From: Sparassis latifolia
Taxonomy: Eukaryota; Basidiomycota; Agaricomycetes; Polyporales; Sparassidaceae
Assembly (NCBI GenBank): GCA_018466975.1
Contig: CM031562.1
Location: forward strand, 1,116,001 to 1,180,000
Direction: 5' to 3'
DNA: 64,000 bases
Below the pieces are notes generated by a model. It ran no database searches. It was not told where the DNA came from and was given only the letters and a program-made list of their open reading frames with translations. Position 1 is the first letter of the stretch. The number at the start of each line of letters is the position of its first letter. This document shows positions 48,093-59,483 of the stretch, one piece after another. Made by a program: the position numbers and the translations under genes.

Positions 48093-48904
48093 GTCCGCGA
48101 TGTAGGCGCAATGTACTATATGCTGTCCGCGTTTGCGACCCGATCACGTATTAGGTGGTGACGCTGCCACGCTCGATCGTTTTCTGGCAATATTCACACT
48201 TCTTGCTATGCCCACTCTGTCATACAATTTTCGAAGTGAGTCGATACAGATGCACTTGCTAAATAGGCAAACATATGTGGGCAAACGTCGAAAACAATCT
48301 GGTCGGACGAAAGGATTCAGGCTCGGGTTCGCTGACCACCGTGACGAGCGAGCGGGATCGTAGAGGTTCGAGCCGATCACCTGTCTAGTAGCAAGAGGCT
48401 AGCTCACCTCGAGTCTCGACTCTCGAGATTCGGACAAAACTCATACCGAGGTCGGCGCAGCGGTGTATTTACTGTCAAGTGACGAGGAGAATGTGGTTGA
48501 AGTTCGATTGAGCTGGCCCACGGCAGCTCAACGCGCGTTTCTACGCCAGGAAGTACTCATCGCCGCAGGCAGACTGACGTTTTGACGCAATCTTCATACT
48601 TAAAGAGAGTATCCGTGCACACCACGACGACGGTGGGGGAGGGCCGAGGGAACGTTCGCCAAGCAGAGCTCTGATCTTCATGCGAGAACCAGGTAACGAA
48701 ACACGACCATCCAAATTTTCCCCCGCGCATATAGTACGCATAATCATAATCATAATCATAATTCGTACAATCATAAGGCATAATATGTGCGTAATGTAGA
48801 GGCGCACGACCGTAGGGTAGTAATGTATGTTGCGTTCGATAGCACAGCGAAAGCCAACCAGAAAAAAATAGGAACTCCACCCTTATGAAACTCCACATAG
48901 CAGA
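48093..48904. other. Convergent intergenic region
   Basis: This lies between the stop of the SpvB/RHS gene (plus) and the stop of the His/Asp-repeat gene (minus). A short tandem repeat (cataat units) lies at about 48733-48762, and a small palindromic run of ctcgag/tctcga words lies near 48410. No gene is recognised. A minus-strand 113-codon frame (48557-48898) is open but is given character mainly by the microsatellite. Confidence 0.5.
48733..48762. repeat. cataat microsatellite
   Basis: Four consecutive cataat units are visible (cataatcataatcataatc...), in non-coding sequence downstream of two convergent genes. Confidence 0.8.
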
Positions 48905-51589
48905 TCAGTGCTCACCAACGATGACGCCCTCACGGAACATCCACTCATACGGCACCGAACCCGGGGTCGCGCTCGCAGTGCTGGAAGACACCCAGCTGGT
49001 CGTGGTGATGGTGGTAGTGATTACGTCACGCGCGACCGGGTCCGAGGGTGACGTCGACGTGGCGGTGGGTGCGGATGCAGAAGTTGTAGGCACAGTGCTC
49101 GGCCCAGACGGGGCTGATGACGCGTCGGGATTGAACACTTCGACGTCCAGAGCACCAGCAGTCGACGACGCAGTTGCGGTCGCAATCGAACTTGAGGCCG
49201 AGCTTGACGTCGGGATCGAGGTCATAGACGCAAACGCAGATCCAGAGGTCGTAGCAGCCATCATGTCGTCCTGGCCCGCCGACGTCGTCGCTGAGTCCGT
49301 CGGTGCAGAAGCCGAGTCAGAAGATGTCGCAGACATAGCTGTCCATGAACCATCAGATCCCGAGAACGTCGTAGCAATCGCATCCGAGTCTGCATTAGTG
49401 AAAGTAGCCGTCGCCGTTGTCATCATCGCTGAAGAGGCCGAATCCGTCGCAGTCACCATCGCAGCCATAGAAGAAGAGCCCGAAGCAGTCGAAGTCATGT
49501 CCGAGTCTGAGTCCGAGTCAGAATCCGCGCCAGCACCCACGTCAGCACCAGCATCCTCGTCAGCACCAGCATCCTCATCCGCGTCATCGTCCTGATCGGC
49601 TGCAAAGTCCTGCGTCTGAGCTGGAGCGATTTCCGGTGCAGCCGGGGTGAACACGAGTGTCACATTACGCGCAAATCCCGCTCCGGGAGTCGCATCGAAC
49701 GTGTTCACGAACGCTGCGCGGCTAGGAGGGCGCGTGGCGTCGCCATACTCCTCATCCAGCGCCGTCCCCGAGGACAGATCTGCCACGCCCGTTGTCATAT
49801 CGCTCGCTGGCGTTGCCGTGCTCTGCGCCGTACTAGTGGTCAAGGTCGCGTTGGAAGCTGAGCTCGAGGTATTAGCAGCAGGAGCAATAGATGCCGATGC
49901 GGTCGTGTTCAGGCCATTAGACGCGTCGTACTCCGTGAACAGCGGGCGGAGGCTATTGGTGAAAGGGTCAAACGCGAAGATCTGGCTCTTGTGCGGGTCG
50001 TCGGAGCTGCCTTCCATGCAGATCTCCACTGTGAGAGGAGACGGCACAGGTGGATTTGGGTCGAACGTCGCGCAATAGGGCCTTATCGCTGCCTCTTCCG
50101 CATCGAACATCGGTATCTGCAGCGTGACCCTGTGGAACGACGAGCCGTCCGGTACAGTGGCGTTCGTAGAGTTGGACATATTGCTGGGGGCGGCGGTCAA
50201 GAAAATCTGAGTCTGAGCTGAGCCTGACGCGTTGAGGACAAAACTCGTCGAGTTCGTAGTGGAATTGGAACCGCTCGTACTATTGTCTGCCGGCTGGGAG
50301 AGAACAAGCGATGCAATCTTCTGGGCCATGGTAGAATTCGCCACCAGACTCTGCAGATGCTGGGTTAGCTAGGGTTCGCAAGATCGACCGATGTCACGAT
50401 CGATACGCACCATGATGTCGATTGAGCCTTGAACGCCCTGCATCGATCCATCATCGCGCTTGACGCGAACATGGACAGTAGCGTCGAGGTCGCCGTCATG
50501 ATCCTGATACCTACCGTACACGCGGACGTTGGCACTGACATTGACATCGTCGTCACTACGAGCATGAGCGATAATATACGAGTCGCCATGCTCGCTGGAC
50601 ACGTAGATCGACGAGTCACGATCCCTCCGGTGCACGTTGACATGATCGTGATCACCGTTCACGACCACCTTGTCGTGACCATGGCGGTCGTGGTCGTGCG
50701 GCTCCCTTGGAACGTGGACGTGGTCGTTGTCACCGTTGACAACTACCTTGGTATGGTCATGGTCCCAACGATGGTGCGGCTCTGGCGAACGACGGACGTG
50801 CACGTTGTCGTTGTCACCATTGACCACCACCCTGTCGTGGCCATCATGGTGGTGGTGCGGTTCGGGCGAGGGAGAACGGCGCACATGCACACGGTCGTGA
50901 TTACCATTGACGACAACTTTGTCATGGCCATGACGGTGCCTCTTCTCGAGCATCTCATACTCGTAGGAGTGGGGACCCGCTTCAACGTGAACCTCTTCCT
51001 TCTGCGTCTGCTGTTGAGGGGCGGCATTGGGACGATCTCCGATCCAGATACCGCCGACCTGGAGGAGAGGATCGAGGGGGTCCCAAGGGGCTCTCTGTAA
51101 AGCATCATCAATGAGCGTCCGCCGCAACAAGAGGGCATTGAGATTTGCCTTGTCTTTATGGTGTTTCTCCCCCTTGTTATCCTCACCCATCTTGGAGCCA
51201 TGGTGCGACGAAGATTGAACGGTCTTCTTCTCGCCCTTGGATACCTCCTTACCATCACCAGCTGATGACGACTGGCTGACCTTCTTCGCAGCAAAGAGCG
51301 CCGGAAGAGGGAGAGTCGGCTTGGGGTAGAGCGCCACTTTGGATGACCTCGACGCATTAGCAGAAGCAGTCGTCGTATCGGAGGAGTGTGAATGGCTGGT
51401 ATGAGTGGAGTGATGAGAAGTGGTCGAGGAGGTCGAGGCTGTCGAGGTAGCCGAGGGGGCTGACGAGTCCGAATCGTGGTGAGAACGGATCTCGATGGCA
51501 GCGCCAGCAGCAGGTGCAGGACAAACAGAGAGTGCAGCGATGGACGCAAGGCCAGCGAGGAGAGTGAAACGGGGCGTGAGGACGACCAT
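48905..51589 (-). CDS. Secreted protein with His/Asp-rich VVVNG repeats and Ser/Thr-rich tail
   Basis: No family recognised. From ATG 51589 the product starts MVVLTPRFTLLAGLASIAALSV, a clear signal peptide, then a Ser/Thr/His-rich linker. Between about 50950 and 50600 four tandem units of roughly 25-30 residues follow a common pattern H-[GD]-H-[DT]-[KR]-VVVNG-[DN]-x-D-x-V-[HN]-V, linked by Pro/His/Arg stretches (HDKVVVNGNHDRVHVRR, HDRVVVNGDNDNVHVRR, HTKVVVNGDNDHVHVPR, HDKVVVNGDHDHVNVHR). Then comes a possibly beta-rich region (SIYVSSEHGDSYIIAH...VNVSANVRVYG...LDATVHVRV). One intron (donor at 50410, acceptor near 50360 or 50351) joins a second exon with VTLQIPMFDAEEAAIRPYCATFDP, then about 300 residues of Ser/Thr/Ala/Asp low complexity with many N-glycosylation sequons near its start. 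It ends PYEWMFREGVIVGEH. The unit pattern suggests surface metal binding (inference). A GTGAGC word just before the stop leaves a further exon possible. Confidence 0.75.
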
Positions 51590-52015
51590 GGTGGAACTAG
51601 GATAGCGAAGTGAAGTAGAGTTGGAAAGAAAGTGGGTAGAGAAAGAAAGTATCAGGCGATCCTGTCGCAAAGAGTGAATAGATTAAGGTGAATGTGAAGG
51701 ACCACCTGGGTCTAAGTCTCTAACGATAGCGAACGAAAGCAAGGGGCACTGGGGGGAAACGAACCGTCGGTCAGATACTTATACCCTCCTGCGCCGGTCA
51801 GCCGCCGACGCCACCGACAGCACTCGCAGTGTCGCCGGTGTCGCCGGCACGTCATTCCAGATCGGACGGGCAGCAGCCAAGCAGCGACAGTCGATCGATC
51901 GACGTTGAGTCGCAGACGCGCCAATGCTAAACGCGTCGGTCACGTGCTGGGAACATACCCGCGACCGAAACAAAATGCAGAAACAATGCCAAAGCCACCC
52001 AGCCCCAGCATTACT
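51590..52015. promoter_or_regulatory. Upstream region of secreted protein and U6 gene
   Basis: The 425 bp between the minus-strand secreted-protein start and the U6 gene must hold both promoters. A TATA-like word (on minus, tataag, from about 51783) lies 190 nt upstream of ATG 51589. No TATA box is visible 20-35 nt upstream of U6. Confidence 0.35.
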
Positions 52016-52043
52016 GTATGTCCCCTTCGGGGTGACATACGAA

Positions 52044-52074
<31 letters not shown>

Positions 52075-52145
52075 GGCCCCTGCACAAGGATGACACGCTT
52101 TCCCGGAGTGGTAGACCTACGGGTCTCAATATTTATGTTCTTTTT
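52016..52145 (+). ncRNA. U6 spliceosomal snRNA
   Basis: The 5' hairpin gtatgtccccttcggggtgacatac (UUCG tetraloop) is followed by ttggaacgatacagagaag (containing the ACAGAGA box), attagcatggcccctgcac (AGC triad and U4-pairing region) and aaggatgacacgc, the internal stem-loop entry. These are near-invariant U6 features. After the internal stem-loop the 3' part departs from usual U6 and holds an extra potential hairpin, agacc-tacg-ggtct, before a run of five T at 52141-52145 that fits a Pol III terminator. The mature 3' end may be near 52120. No intron is seen in the core. Confidence 0.9.
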
Positions 52146-52395
52146 CGCTCTCAGTTGGCCTATGTCTGTCGTCTGAAACCGTCCGAGACATCGGCGAGTT
52201 CCTGTACCTGCTCCGAGTCTACTTCCATGCACATTTTGTACGTTCGACGTTGCAGTACTTTTCACACCACAAGCGTCGCCAGACAGTGGCAGCTCATGAA
52301 GATAGCAGCGGGTATTCCATATTGCGCAACTCCCTTCGAGTATCCCGAATATCACAATAGGTACAAAAAAGATACGAAAATATTGCCCCCACTGG

Positions 52396-54665
52396 TCACG
52401 TAGATGAAGCACTTATATATGGGGCGCAGACACTGGCATTATGGTACTCCGCAGGGTCTTGCGTAAAGTATCCAAGCTTCACGCCTTCGATATAAGACCT
52501 GCATCACCGTGAATCCTGATCACCACCAAAACAGTAGGAAAGAGGACATACCACTGCCTGGAGAGGTTTCCGGCTAGCTCAGAGATCTCCACCTGGAAGT
52601 TCCAGAACTACACCCAGCACGGCTTAGTATGGGAGGACACAGACGCGGAAGGACTCACTATCCAGCCCTTGCCCACGCTATACGCCAGCTTTTGTGCGTC
52701 CGCCCACTGGTACAAGAACTGGTCTGTCGCGTTGAACTGCGTCGGGAGGCCCCACTCGCCGAACCAGAGCGGGCTGTCGCCGAGCGCCGCGTCAGCCTGG
52801 ACGCGCTGGAGGTCTGAAAAAATGCCACTTAATCAACGGGGTGCACGCAGACAGTAACGGCGTACTGCAGATGCTTTCCATGTATGCAGTCGGATTGGGA
52901 TCAGCCACACCCTGGGAGATCGTCAGTATCATCACAGCTGACCATCCGTGGACGAAGTTTCTCACCCCAAAGCTAGTAGAGAACACGTCAATCGTTACTC
53001 ACACGGTGAAGAGGCTTAACACTGATCCTCACTTGTAGTACAAATGGTTGTCGTATCCCTGAGGCCCCTTCGCAGCATACGCAGGATTCGGAGGGTCGTC
53101 ACGCTGCCAATTCACATCCATGAACCTGGGAACCGAGCCCGCATCAGTACCAGTCTCAAGTTGGAACAGGCAGCCCTACGTCGTCCATAGCGCTTCCCGC
53201 TGATTTGACGCCGAGGCGAAGTCGAATATCGCCGGGACGGAGAGCTGCACAGCGAGCTCGGCGAGGATTGGCGCGGCTTCCACGAGCGCCGACTTCACCT
53301 CTTCGTTGAACACCATGCTGCTCGAGTTCCCAACCTGCACGAGCGCCGCGCTCATGTTTGTAGTGCCGACAGGCGTATCGAGCGCCAGGCCGGGCACGGG
53401 GATCCCGAGGATGAGCTCCACCGCGCGGACGGTGTCCACAAAGTATTGCTGGACTATGCAGATACGATTTCAGATTTTTAGATTCATAGATCAAGATTGA
53501 GTTCCGGATGAGCGTGACAGGGGTGATGTGGGTGGACCTACATGTGCCGTAGCCCGGAGTTTCGGATGCGTCCATGATAGGTTCATTGACGGCTTCGATG
53601 GCTAAAACAGAACCAAAGTTGGGGTCCAGGTGTGATAGCGTTGTCATCACTGCGGTCCACACAAGCGCACGGTGGTAGTTGTATTCAGTCTAGAAGCAGA
53701 GTCACCTCAAGCCGATCGTTCTCTACGATGCCGGTATCGCAGAGAAACTTACATAGAACTGGACGTTGTATGTGCAGCTAGTAGGGACGTAAGCAATAGT
53801 CCAAGCATGTCTCTCAGGTGAAACTTACTTTCCGGCGAATGACTGGTCGCTAGTTTGTACGCCTGGAAGCGCATGATGGTCGAGGATCACTTGGATGCCG
53901 GCGTCTTGCAACCATTTCAAGCCTTGTTGCTACACCGTGCCTTTAAGTTCGGCATCTATTCGGTGAATACATGTCATATCACTCACCAGGTACATAATTC
54001 CACCACGGGCGTAAAACTCAGTTTCCCGATCAACGAGCTGTTCAACGATCCAATACCCAAGCTGGGGTACACAGCATATTCCGTGCCGACTTTAGGCTGG
54101 ATCCATGACAGAACTAATTTCACGCACTGGAATGCGAACAGTATTGATGCCGTAGGAAGCTAGGGTAGCCACTTCGCTTTGCGTAAACCAAGTAGACCTG
54201 TGTTTAATCGTCGACTTCGGGGTTCCATCTGAAGAACACAAGAATTCGCGTACCAATGCTGCGCAAATGCTTCGTCGGCGCTGTCAGGGTAGGCCTTGAC
54301 GTACGCACTGTATCCAGTCAGGCGTGCCGTATGGAAAATACTTCGTCCGACTTACTACTCTGAGCCGATACACTGTGAACAATCGGAGCAGATCTCTCCA
54401 CCCATTTCCAGCCATTCTAAAGTCAAACAAGCAGAACATTAGAGCAACGTCAATATGCGCACGCGTAAGAGCCATACCAGCAGGGAGCATCCACGGCTCT
54501 AGGACCAACCTGACGTACCGTAATTGTCAGAATCATCTGCGAACGGACTTATGAACAAACGACATACCACCCGCCAATGTTAACGCCGTAGATTTTGTTC
54601 GGCAGGCCAGCGCAAACATAGTGGAGCGAGGCAAGCAGCACAGCGAGGCCGAAGAAGGAGCGCAT
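52396..54665 (-). CDS. Secreted glycoside hydrolase family 5 (exo-beta-1,3-glucanase-like)
   Basis: Cell-wall or plant-polymer glucan hydrolase with a TIM-barrel fold. From ATG 54665, MRSFFGLAVLLASLHYVCA is a signal peptide, followed by GLPNKIYGVNIGGWLVLEPWMLPAEWLEMGGEICSDCSQC (spliced over 54630-54350), the typical entry of fungal GH5 glucanase-like enzymes. Next come AYPDSADEAFAQHW, VWFTQSEVATLASYGINTV near 54150 and a segment with DHHALPGVQT near 53870. The acid/base motif AIEAVNEPIMD is near 53590, and the nucleophile motif PLWFGEWGLP is near 52760. The C-terminus reads FWNFQVEISELAGNLSRQW, then SYIEGVKLGYFTQDPAEYHNASVCAPYI, with the stop at 52396. Both catalytic Glu residues are present. 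About ten introns. A TATA candidate lies about 45 nt upstream. Exact subfamily and substrate are not fixed. Confidence 0.85.
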
Positions 54666-54706
54666 CCTGTCCGGGGGAACGCAAGGCTCAAAGAGCAGAG
54701 CGACTC

Positions 54707-54716
54707 ATATATATCT
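54707..54716 (-). promoter_or_regulatory. TATA-box candidate for the GH5 gene
   Basis: On the minus strand the sequence reads gatatatatgag, about 45 nt upstream of ATG 54665. Position and sequence fit a core promoter element. Confidence 0.5.
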
Positions 54717-56256
54717 CGAAGCGGACCGTGTCAGCCACAGCCCTTACGAGAGAGAAGTCCGCTGTGGCCCCTACACGGTCACAACGGGAGCGGGACAAGT
54801 TGCTCTGAGTCCATGTTTCAAAATACACATAGCGTTTTGGGTACGTAGTGCAGGGCAAGATCAGTGTAGACGAACCCATGACATCCGAAGCTCAAGAAAG
54901 ATGCCTTCGAAGCGGTCCGTACTTGCCTCCCGCTTCGCAATAGCACGTCGTCAACGCTCGGCAGGCCCGAGCAGAGTCAAGTGATTGCTCTCCAGAGCGA
55001 GAATAGATACAGACGCGGCGTCCAAGGACGTCGAGAGCTCCAGGCTGTGAGAGACGCATGTGTGGCTGCAGCCTACAGTCAAGATTCTTTCGAAATTCGT
55101 CTACATATAGACGCCGCTGTTTCTCCCATTGGACTGGCAATCGACGTAAGAGAAGTGTAACAGTACAGCAGTTTCTTCGATTTAGGTCGCCAAGGTCGCG
55201 GTCGGAACCGTCAGCCATAACCCTTACCGCTCCCCGCTGACGCGCAATGTGCATAATCTTCAGGACGTGCGAGCACGGAGAAGCAACTGTCGATGAAAGA
55301 ACGATGTTCGAACGAATTCAATACATAGTAAACAGTGGGCCGTCGACTTGCGGATTGAAAGCGTTCGGTAACCGATCAGATCGACCTGATGAGCCTCACG
55401 AGCACGTGGCTGTTCACCAAGCGGGACAAACCGTGAAGGGTCATCCGACCGTCCTCAAGTTCCCCTCGTTGAATAAACTTGAACGTTTGAACGTTCATGG
55501 TACTGATAGCCACGTTTATGTTCCTTTTGCATGAAGAACATCCTACCCGGATAACATATATTCGGACTGGACCCTGCACCTTCCAGCTCCACAGAAGCTA
55601 CTGAACCACCCGCCTTTACCAACGCCTTACTACCATCACAAACACGAAAGTTCGTTGGATGGGTAATCATGATAGGCATCCTTGCACTCGCAGTGGTAGT
55701 GGTTCTATGCCACGTTCCATATGACCTGATCGCACCTATCTCTGAAGCATCCTCAACCGGTCCCTTACTTATGCTGCCACGGTGCATGACAATACCAGAC
55801 TATCAAATGTCCCACATTCGTCGGAATGGCTCTCCCCCATGGTCTGGATATGCATCCCGAATTATGACGTTGGTCCACTTATCAAAGTCGGGATACAGGT
55901 GAGCAATCTCCTCTCATGTGCTGCGCAATCTCGACTGAATGCACTCCCACGTGTCCAGCATGGTTGCGATGCAGGTGCCACTGGAAGAAGGTCTGAATGC
56001 GTCTTAGCATGCCGATCTGTATTCTCACCGAGTTGTCATCCGCGAGTGTTACATGCCGTTACATGTACTTCCAGTACAACCCAATACACGTGCAGAAGGG
56101 TACTTCCAATAGTCTTCCATATCCTCTTCATCAACGTTCGTCGTAGGCCCGTCGAGGGCTGTGTCCTCTGCACATGGCGTCGCCGGCTCCGCTGTCCGCA
56201 AGACTCAACCGCTGCACCCTCGCTGATGCATTAACTGATGTTCCTTCCTGTATTCT
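54717..56256. other. Intergenic, nothing recognised
   Basis: About 1.5 kb lie between the divergent GH5 and lipase 1 genes. Open frames (54892-55254 and 55455-55787 on minus, 55782-56234 on plus) have no recognised motif and overlap each other on opposite strands. It probably contains both promoters. Confidence 0.5.
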
Positions 56257-56265
56257 GATATAAAC
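56257..56265 (+). promoter_or_regulatory. TATA-box candidate for lipase 1
   Basis: The sequence gatataaac sits about 75 nt upstream of ATG 56338, in a position usual for a fungal core promoter. Confidence 0.5.
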
Positions 56266-56337
56266 CGGTACGTATCTGCATGCCATGCAGGTCTCCCAAC
56301 TACACGACCTGTGCTTTGCTCCCGCAACCTTGCCGCT

Positions 56338-57575
56338 ATGCCTCTTAACTTGAAGGTCAGCGCTGCCCTCCTCGCTGTGATATATGCCGTCCACGCTGTG
56401 CCCGCCCCAGGCCTGAAGGCGAGACAGTCGATCACCGCACTCTCGACGACTCAGATCGATACCTACACTCCTTACACGTGGTACTCCAGCACGGGCTACT
56501 GCAATGCGGCATCGACGCTAGCCTGGAACTGTGGAACGAACTGCGATGCGAACCCTAGCTTCAAGCCTGTCGCGTCTGGTGGCGACGGTGATAGTACCCA
56601 ATATTGTGAGTGAACTTCACGAATGTCGTTGGTGGAAGTGCCGAGCTATAACCATACAGGGTTCGTGGGATATGATCCGGCGTTGGAGACCGTCATTGTG
56701 TCTCACCAAGGAACGAATACCTCCGAGATGTAAGTTAAAACGCTGTGCGTAGCACTGAGAGTCCTGTATGACTGACTTCCCTTCTACAGTTTGCCTCTGG
56801 TCACCGATGTCGATATCGTGTTCACTAATCTAGATTCTACTCTTTTCCCCGGTCTCAGTTCCTCAATTGAGGTCCACAGTGGATTCGCTAACGAGCAGGC
56901 TAAGTGAGTGGGCGGACATTTTATCATAACGAACGGCGTTTGAATATCGCAGAACTGCAACAACGGTTCTGTCTGCGGTGCAGAAGGCCTTGTCAACTTA
57001 CAGTGCCACCCATGTGACGGTGGTGGGACACTCCCTCGGTATCCTCTGTCCACGCTTACCGGCACGCCGTGTGTAAAACATCTCTTGCAGGTGCTGCAAT
57101 TTCCCTCCTAGATTCCGTTTATCTCCCTCTCCACATCTCTGGTGCGACGTTTACTTACGTCGGGTATGGCTTGCCTCGGGTAAGCAATTGCATCGAGACA
57201 GAGCGTACGTCACGTCTTCTAACTGCTCCCTGTCCTAGGTTGGCAACCAAGCCTTCGCCAACTACGTCGACGCGCAGCCCACATCTGTGACGCACATTAA
57301 CAACGAGGAGGACCCCATTCCCATCTGCCCCGGAATGTTCCTCGATTTCGTGCACCCCTCCGGCGAAGTACACATCGAGGACTACGGTGAATGGGCTTCG
57401 TGCCCAGGTAATGCCCAACGCCCGTGGATCTCCGCGCAATGCGTTCTGACCTCGCCCTGTAGGCCAAGACAACCCGAGTACGCAGTGCATCGTCGGCGAT
57501 GTGCCCACAATTTTCCAGGGCAACGAGTCCAACCACGACGGACCGTACAACGGTGTCGAAATGGGTTGTCGATGA
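56338..57575 (+). CDS. Secreted class 3 lipase, copy 1
   Basis: Fungal class 3 lipases hydrolyse acylglycerols or related esters outside the cell. MPLNLKVSAALLAVIYAVHAVPA is a signal peptide, then a KAR-type propeptide end and the family phrase STTQIDTYTPYTWYSSTGYC. Further on: GYDPALETVIVSHQGTN (oxyanion region), DIVFTNLDSTLFPGLSSSIEVHSGF, then VTVVGHSLGAAISLLD (nucleophile Ser, split by an intron near 57040), TYVGYGLPRVGNQAFANYVD, HINNEEDPIPICPG (Asp) and FLDFVHPSGEVHI (His). The end is GQDNPSTQCIVGDVPTIF, then GPYNGVEMGCR. Six short introns. All triad residues are present and the length is usual (about 300 residues). It is paralogous to the gene at 59484, with matching intron positions. 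Confidence 0.9.
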
Positions 57576-57945
57576 GCGTAATGTTCAGGAATTGGAGAAC
57601 TCAATTACGATCATTCAATGAGGCAGAATCGGTGATCAGTATACTCAGTGCCGGAGTACATTTACTGTTTCTTGTCACTGATCGTAGTAGATGATGAAGG
57701 AAATGGTGTCATTAGTCGCCTACTTTAACCACACGGGCGCTTAAGTTGACAGCCATCTTCAACCATTAATGCATTACGCGTTACCGTGACACTGTTTCGT
57801 AGCCACACTTTCATTCTGTCGACGCCGAAGTCCAGCGCACGCTTCTTGGTCAGTCGTCAGCATACGAAATGAGAGTCTCTAAACCAATGTAAGTGGTACG
57901 CTCAGCCTGAGCCAGGTTCAGATTCCCCAGCGCCCACTGACCACG
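57576..57945. other. Intergenic between lipase 1 and TBCB
   Basis: About 370 bp with no gene. It contains the lipase 1 3' UTR and the TBCB promoter. No clear motif was seen. Confidence 0.5.
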
Positions 57946-58919
57946 ATGTCCAGCGCAGTGCATGTCTTCGTCGTCTCCCCCGACACGCGCTCAGAGCGGC
58001 GGTTCGACCTACACATTACCGTGCAGCAGCTCAAGGTGCATCAGGTCGATTGTGAATGAGACTGAACGCTGAACAGGGCGTCTGCGCTCCCGCACTGGGG
58101 TGTTTTGCAGAACAAGCTCGAGGTTATAACCGGGATCCCCGTCCAGAACCAATCGATCGCGCTGTACAACTCGGAGAATGATTCGGAGGCACTGTGTGGT
58201 CTGAATGACGACAGCAGACCGCTGGGGTTCTATGGGATTAAAGATTGGCAGGTCCTGAAGGTGTGTTCATCGCAGCGCAGCGCTTGCCGGCTGTTCAACT
58301 AATAACAAAGTTGACGTGCGGATGCTGCGTAGATCACGGACTTGAACCCGGCCACATCCTTCACCGGACAGCTGAGCGACGTCTCGCAGGTGGAGAAGTT
58401 CGAGCTCAGCGAAGGCGAGTATGCACAACGACAGGGTACGCCTGACATCTCGTCTTCTCATTCACAGCTGATCCTGTTCTATGAGACAGACACAGTCCTC
58501 TCGTACAAGCAACGCCATAAGATTGGACGCTTCGCGGACAAGGATCAGGAGGAGACGGTTTCGGTGCCACATCTAGACCTCCCAGTGGGCGCGCGATGCG
58601 AGGTCGAGACGAGCGAGGAAGGGTTCCACAAGCGCGGGACGGTACGGTTCGTCGGGGCCACGAAGTTTGCAAAGACAGGGTTGTGGATTGGGATTGAGTA
58701 CGATGAGCCCATAGGGAAGAACGATGGCTCGTGAGTCCCGTTGCTCTATCGTGCACGTCGAAGTTTTTCTCATTATTGCTGACTGCGCTTTGATACAGGG
58801 TACAAGGCGAGCGGTATTTTACCTGCCGGCCTAGTTTTGGCGTATTTGTGAGACCTGAGAGGGTCAAGGTTGGTGACTTCCCAGTGGAAGATATCAATTT
58901 CGATGAGGAGGAGATGTGA
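57946..58919 (+). CDS. ALF1: Tubulin-folding cofactor B
   Basis: TBCB binds alpha-tubulin after the chaperonin step and, with TBCE, takes part in making and dissociating tubulin dimers in the cytosol. ATG 57946 starts [30 protein letters not shown], the ubiquitin-like domain, continuing [19 protein letters not shown] and [38 protein letters not shown]. Next comes the linker with [13 protein letters not shown]. The C-terminal CAP-Gly domain shows [43 protein letters not shown] and [18 protein letters not shown] (GKNDG tubulin-binding motif intact). It ends FDEEEM, close to the EEY/F-like acidic tail of the family but ending in Met. Introns at about 58040-58110, 58262-58332, 58436-58490 and 58732-58800. 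It lies between the two lipase paralogues. The symbol follows the yeast orthologue. Confidence 0.9.
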
Positions 58920-59483
58920 TGTCCAGTTGTGCATGACGACTGTGAGTTGCACAGGTATCGACAGCTTGTATGTATTTCTTGATCTTGCCCCTTGACGCTG
59001 ATCAGATGGCACGTCAGATGGCATGTCATTTATGCCGATTACATGGAATCATTGTCAGCGTAGATTCGCACAGACGAACGCTATTTCATTTCATCCAGCA
59101 GCCTTCATCAGTCGAACTGTTCAATGTCAGGAAACGGTGTGATCATAGAGTTCCATGATCTCTGTCAACCTGCGCACAGTTCTCTTGTCGACCACGACAG
59201 GCCTGGAGGAACGCGTCGGTTCCGCAGTAAGTACACGCGACGCGTTCCTATCGCCACGTGCCCGCGCCGACGGTCACTCGCGTGGCAGCCATTGACTTTG
59301 CCTGAATCATCACAACGAACCGCATACATATGGCTGTTTTATTGTTTCCAGTGCCCGCCTGTCCAATCTGATGGCCGTCCTGTTTTCCTGGGAGATGGCA
59401 CGGCACTTCGCGAAATGAAGTTCGAGATCGCACTTTTCTTGGTTATCTAGTCATCGCCCGCTGGCAGGTCTGTGTAACTCGCC
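58920..59483. other. Intergenic between TBCB and lipase 2
   Basis: About 560 bp with the TBCB 3' UTR and the lipase 2 promoter. Open frames are short and unrecognised, and no clear TATA box is seen. Confidence 0.5.

Noticed and set aside
48885..49595. 236-codon Ala/Val/Asp-rich frame on plus
   Set aside because: It is the antisense shadow of the Ser/Thr/Ala-rich tail of the secreted minus-strand protein.
50429..51100. 223-codon Val/Met-rich frame that looks membrane-like
   Set aside because: It is the complement of the His/Asp repeat codons; the repeat pattern, signal peptide and intron are on minus.
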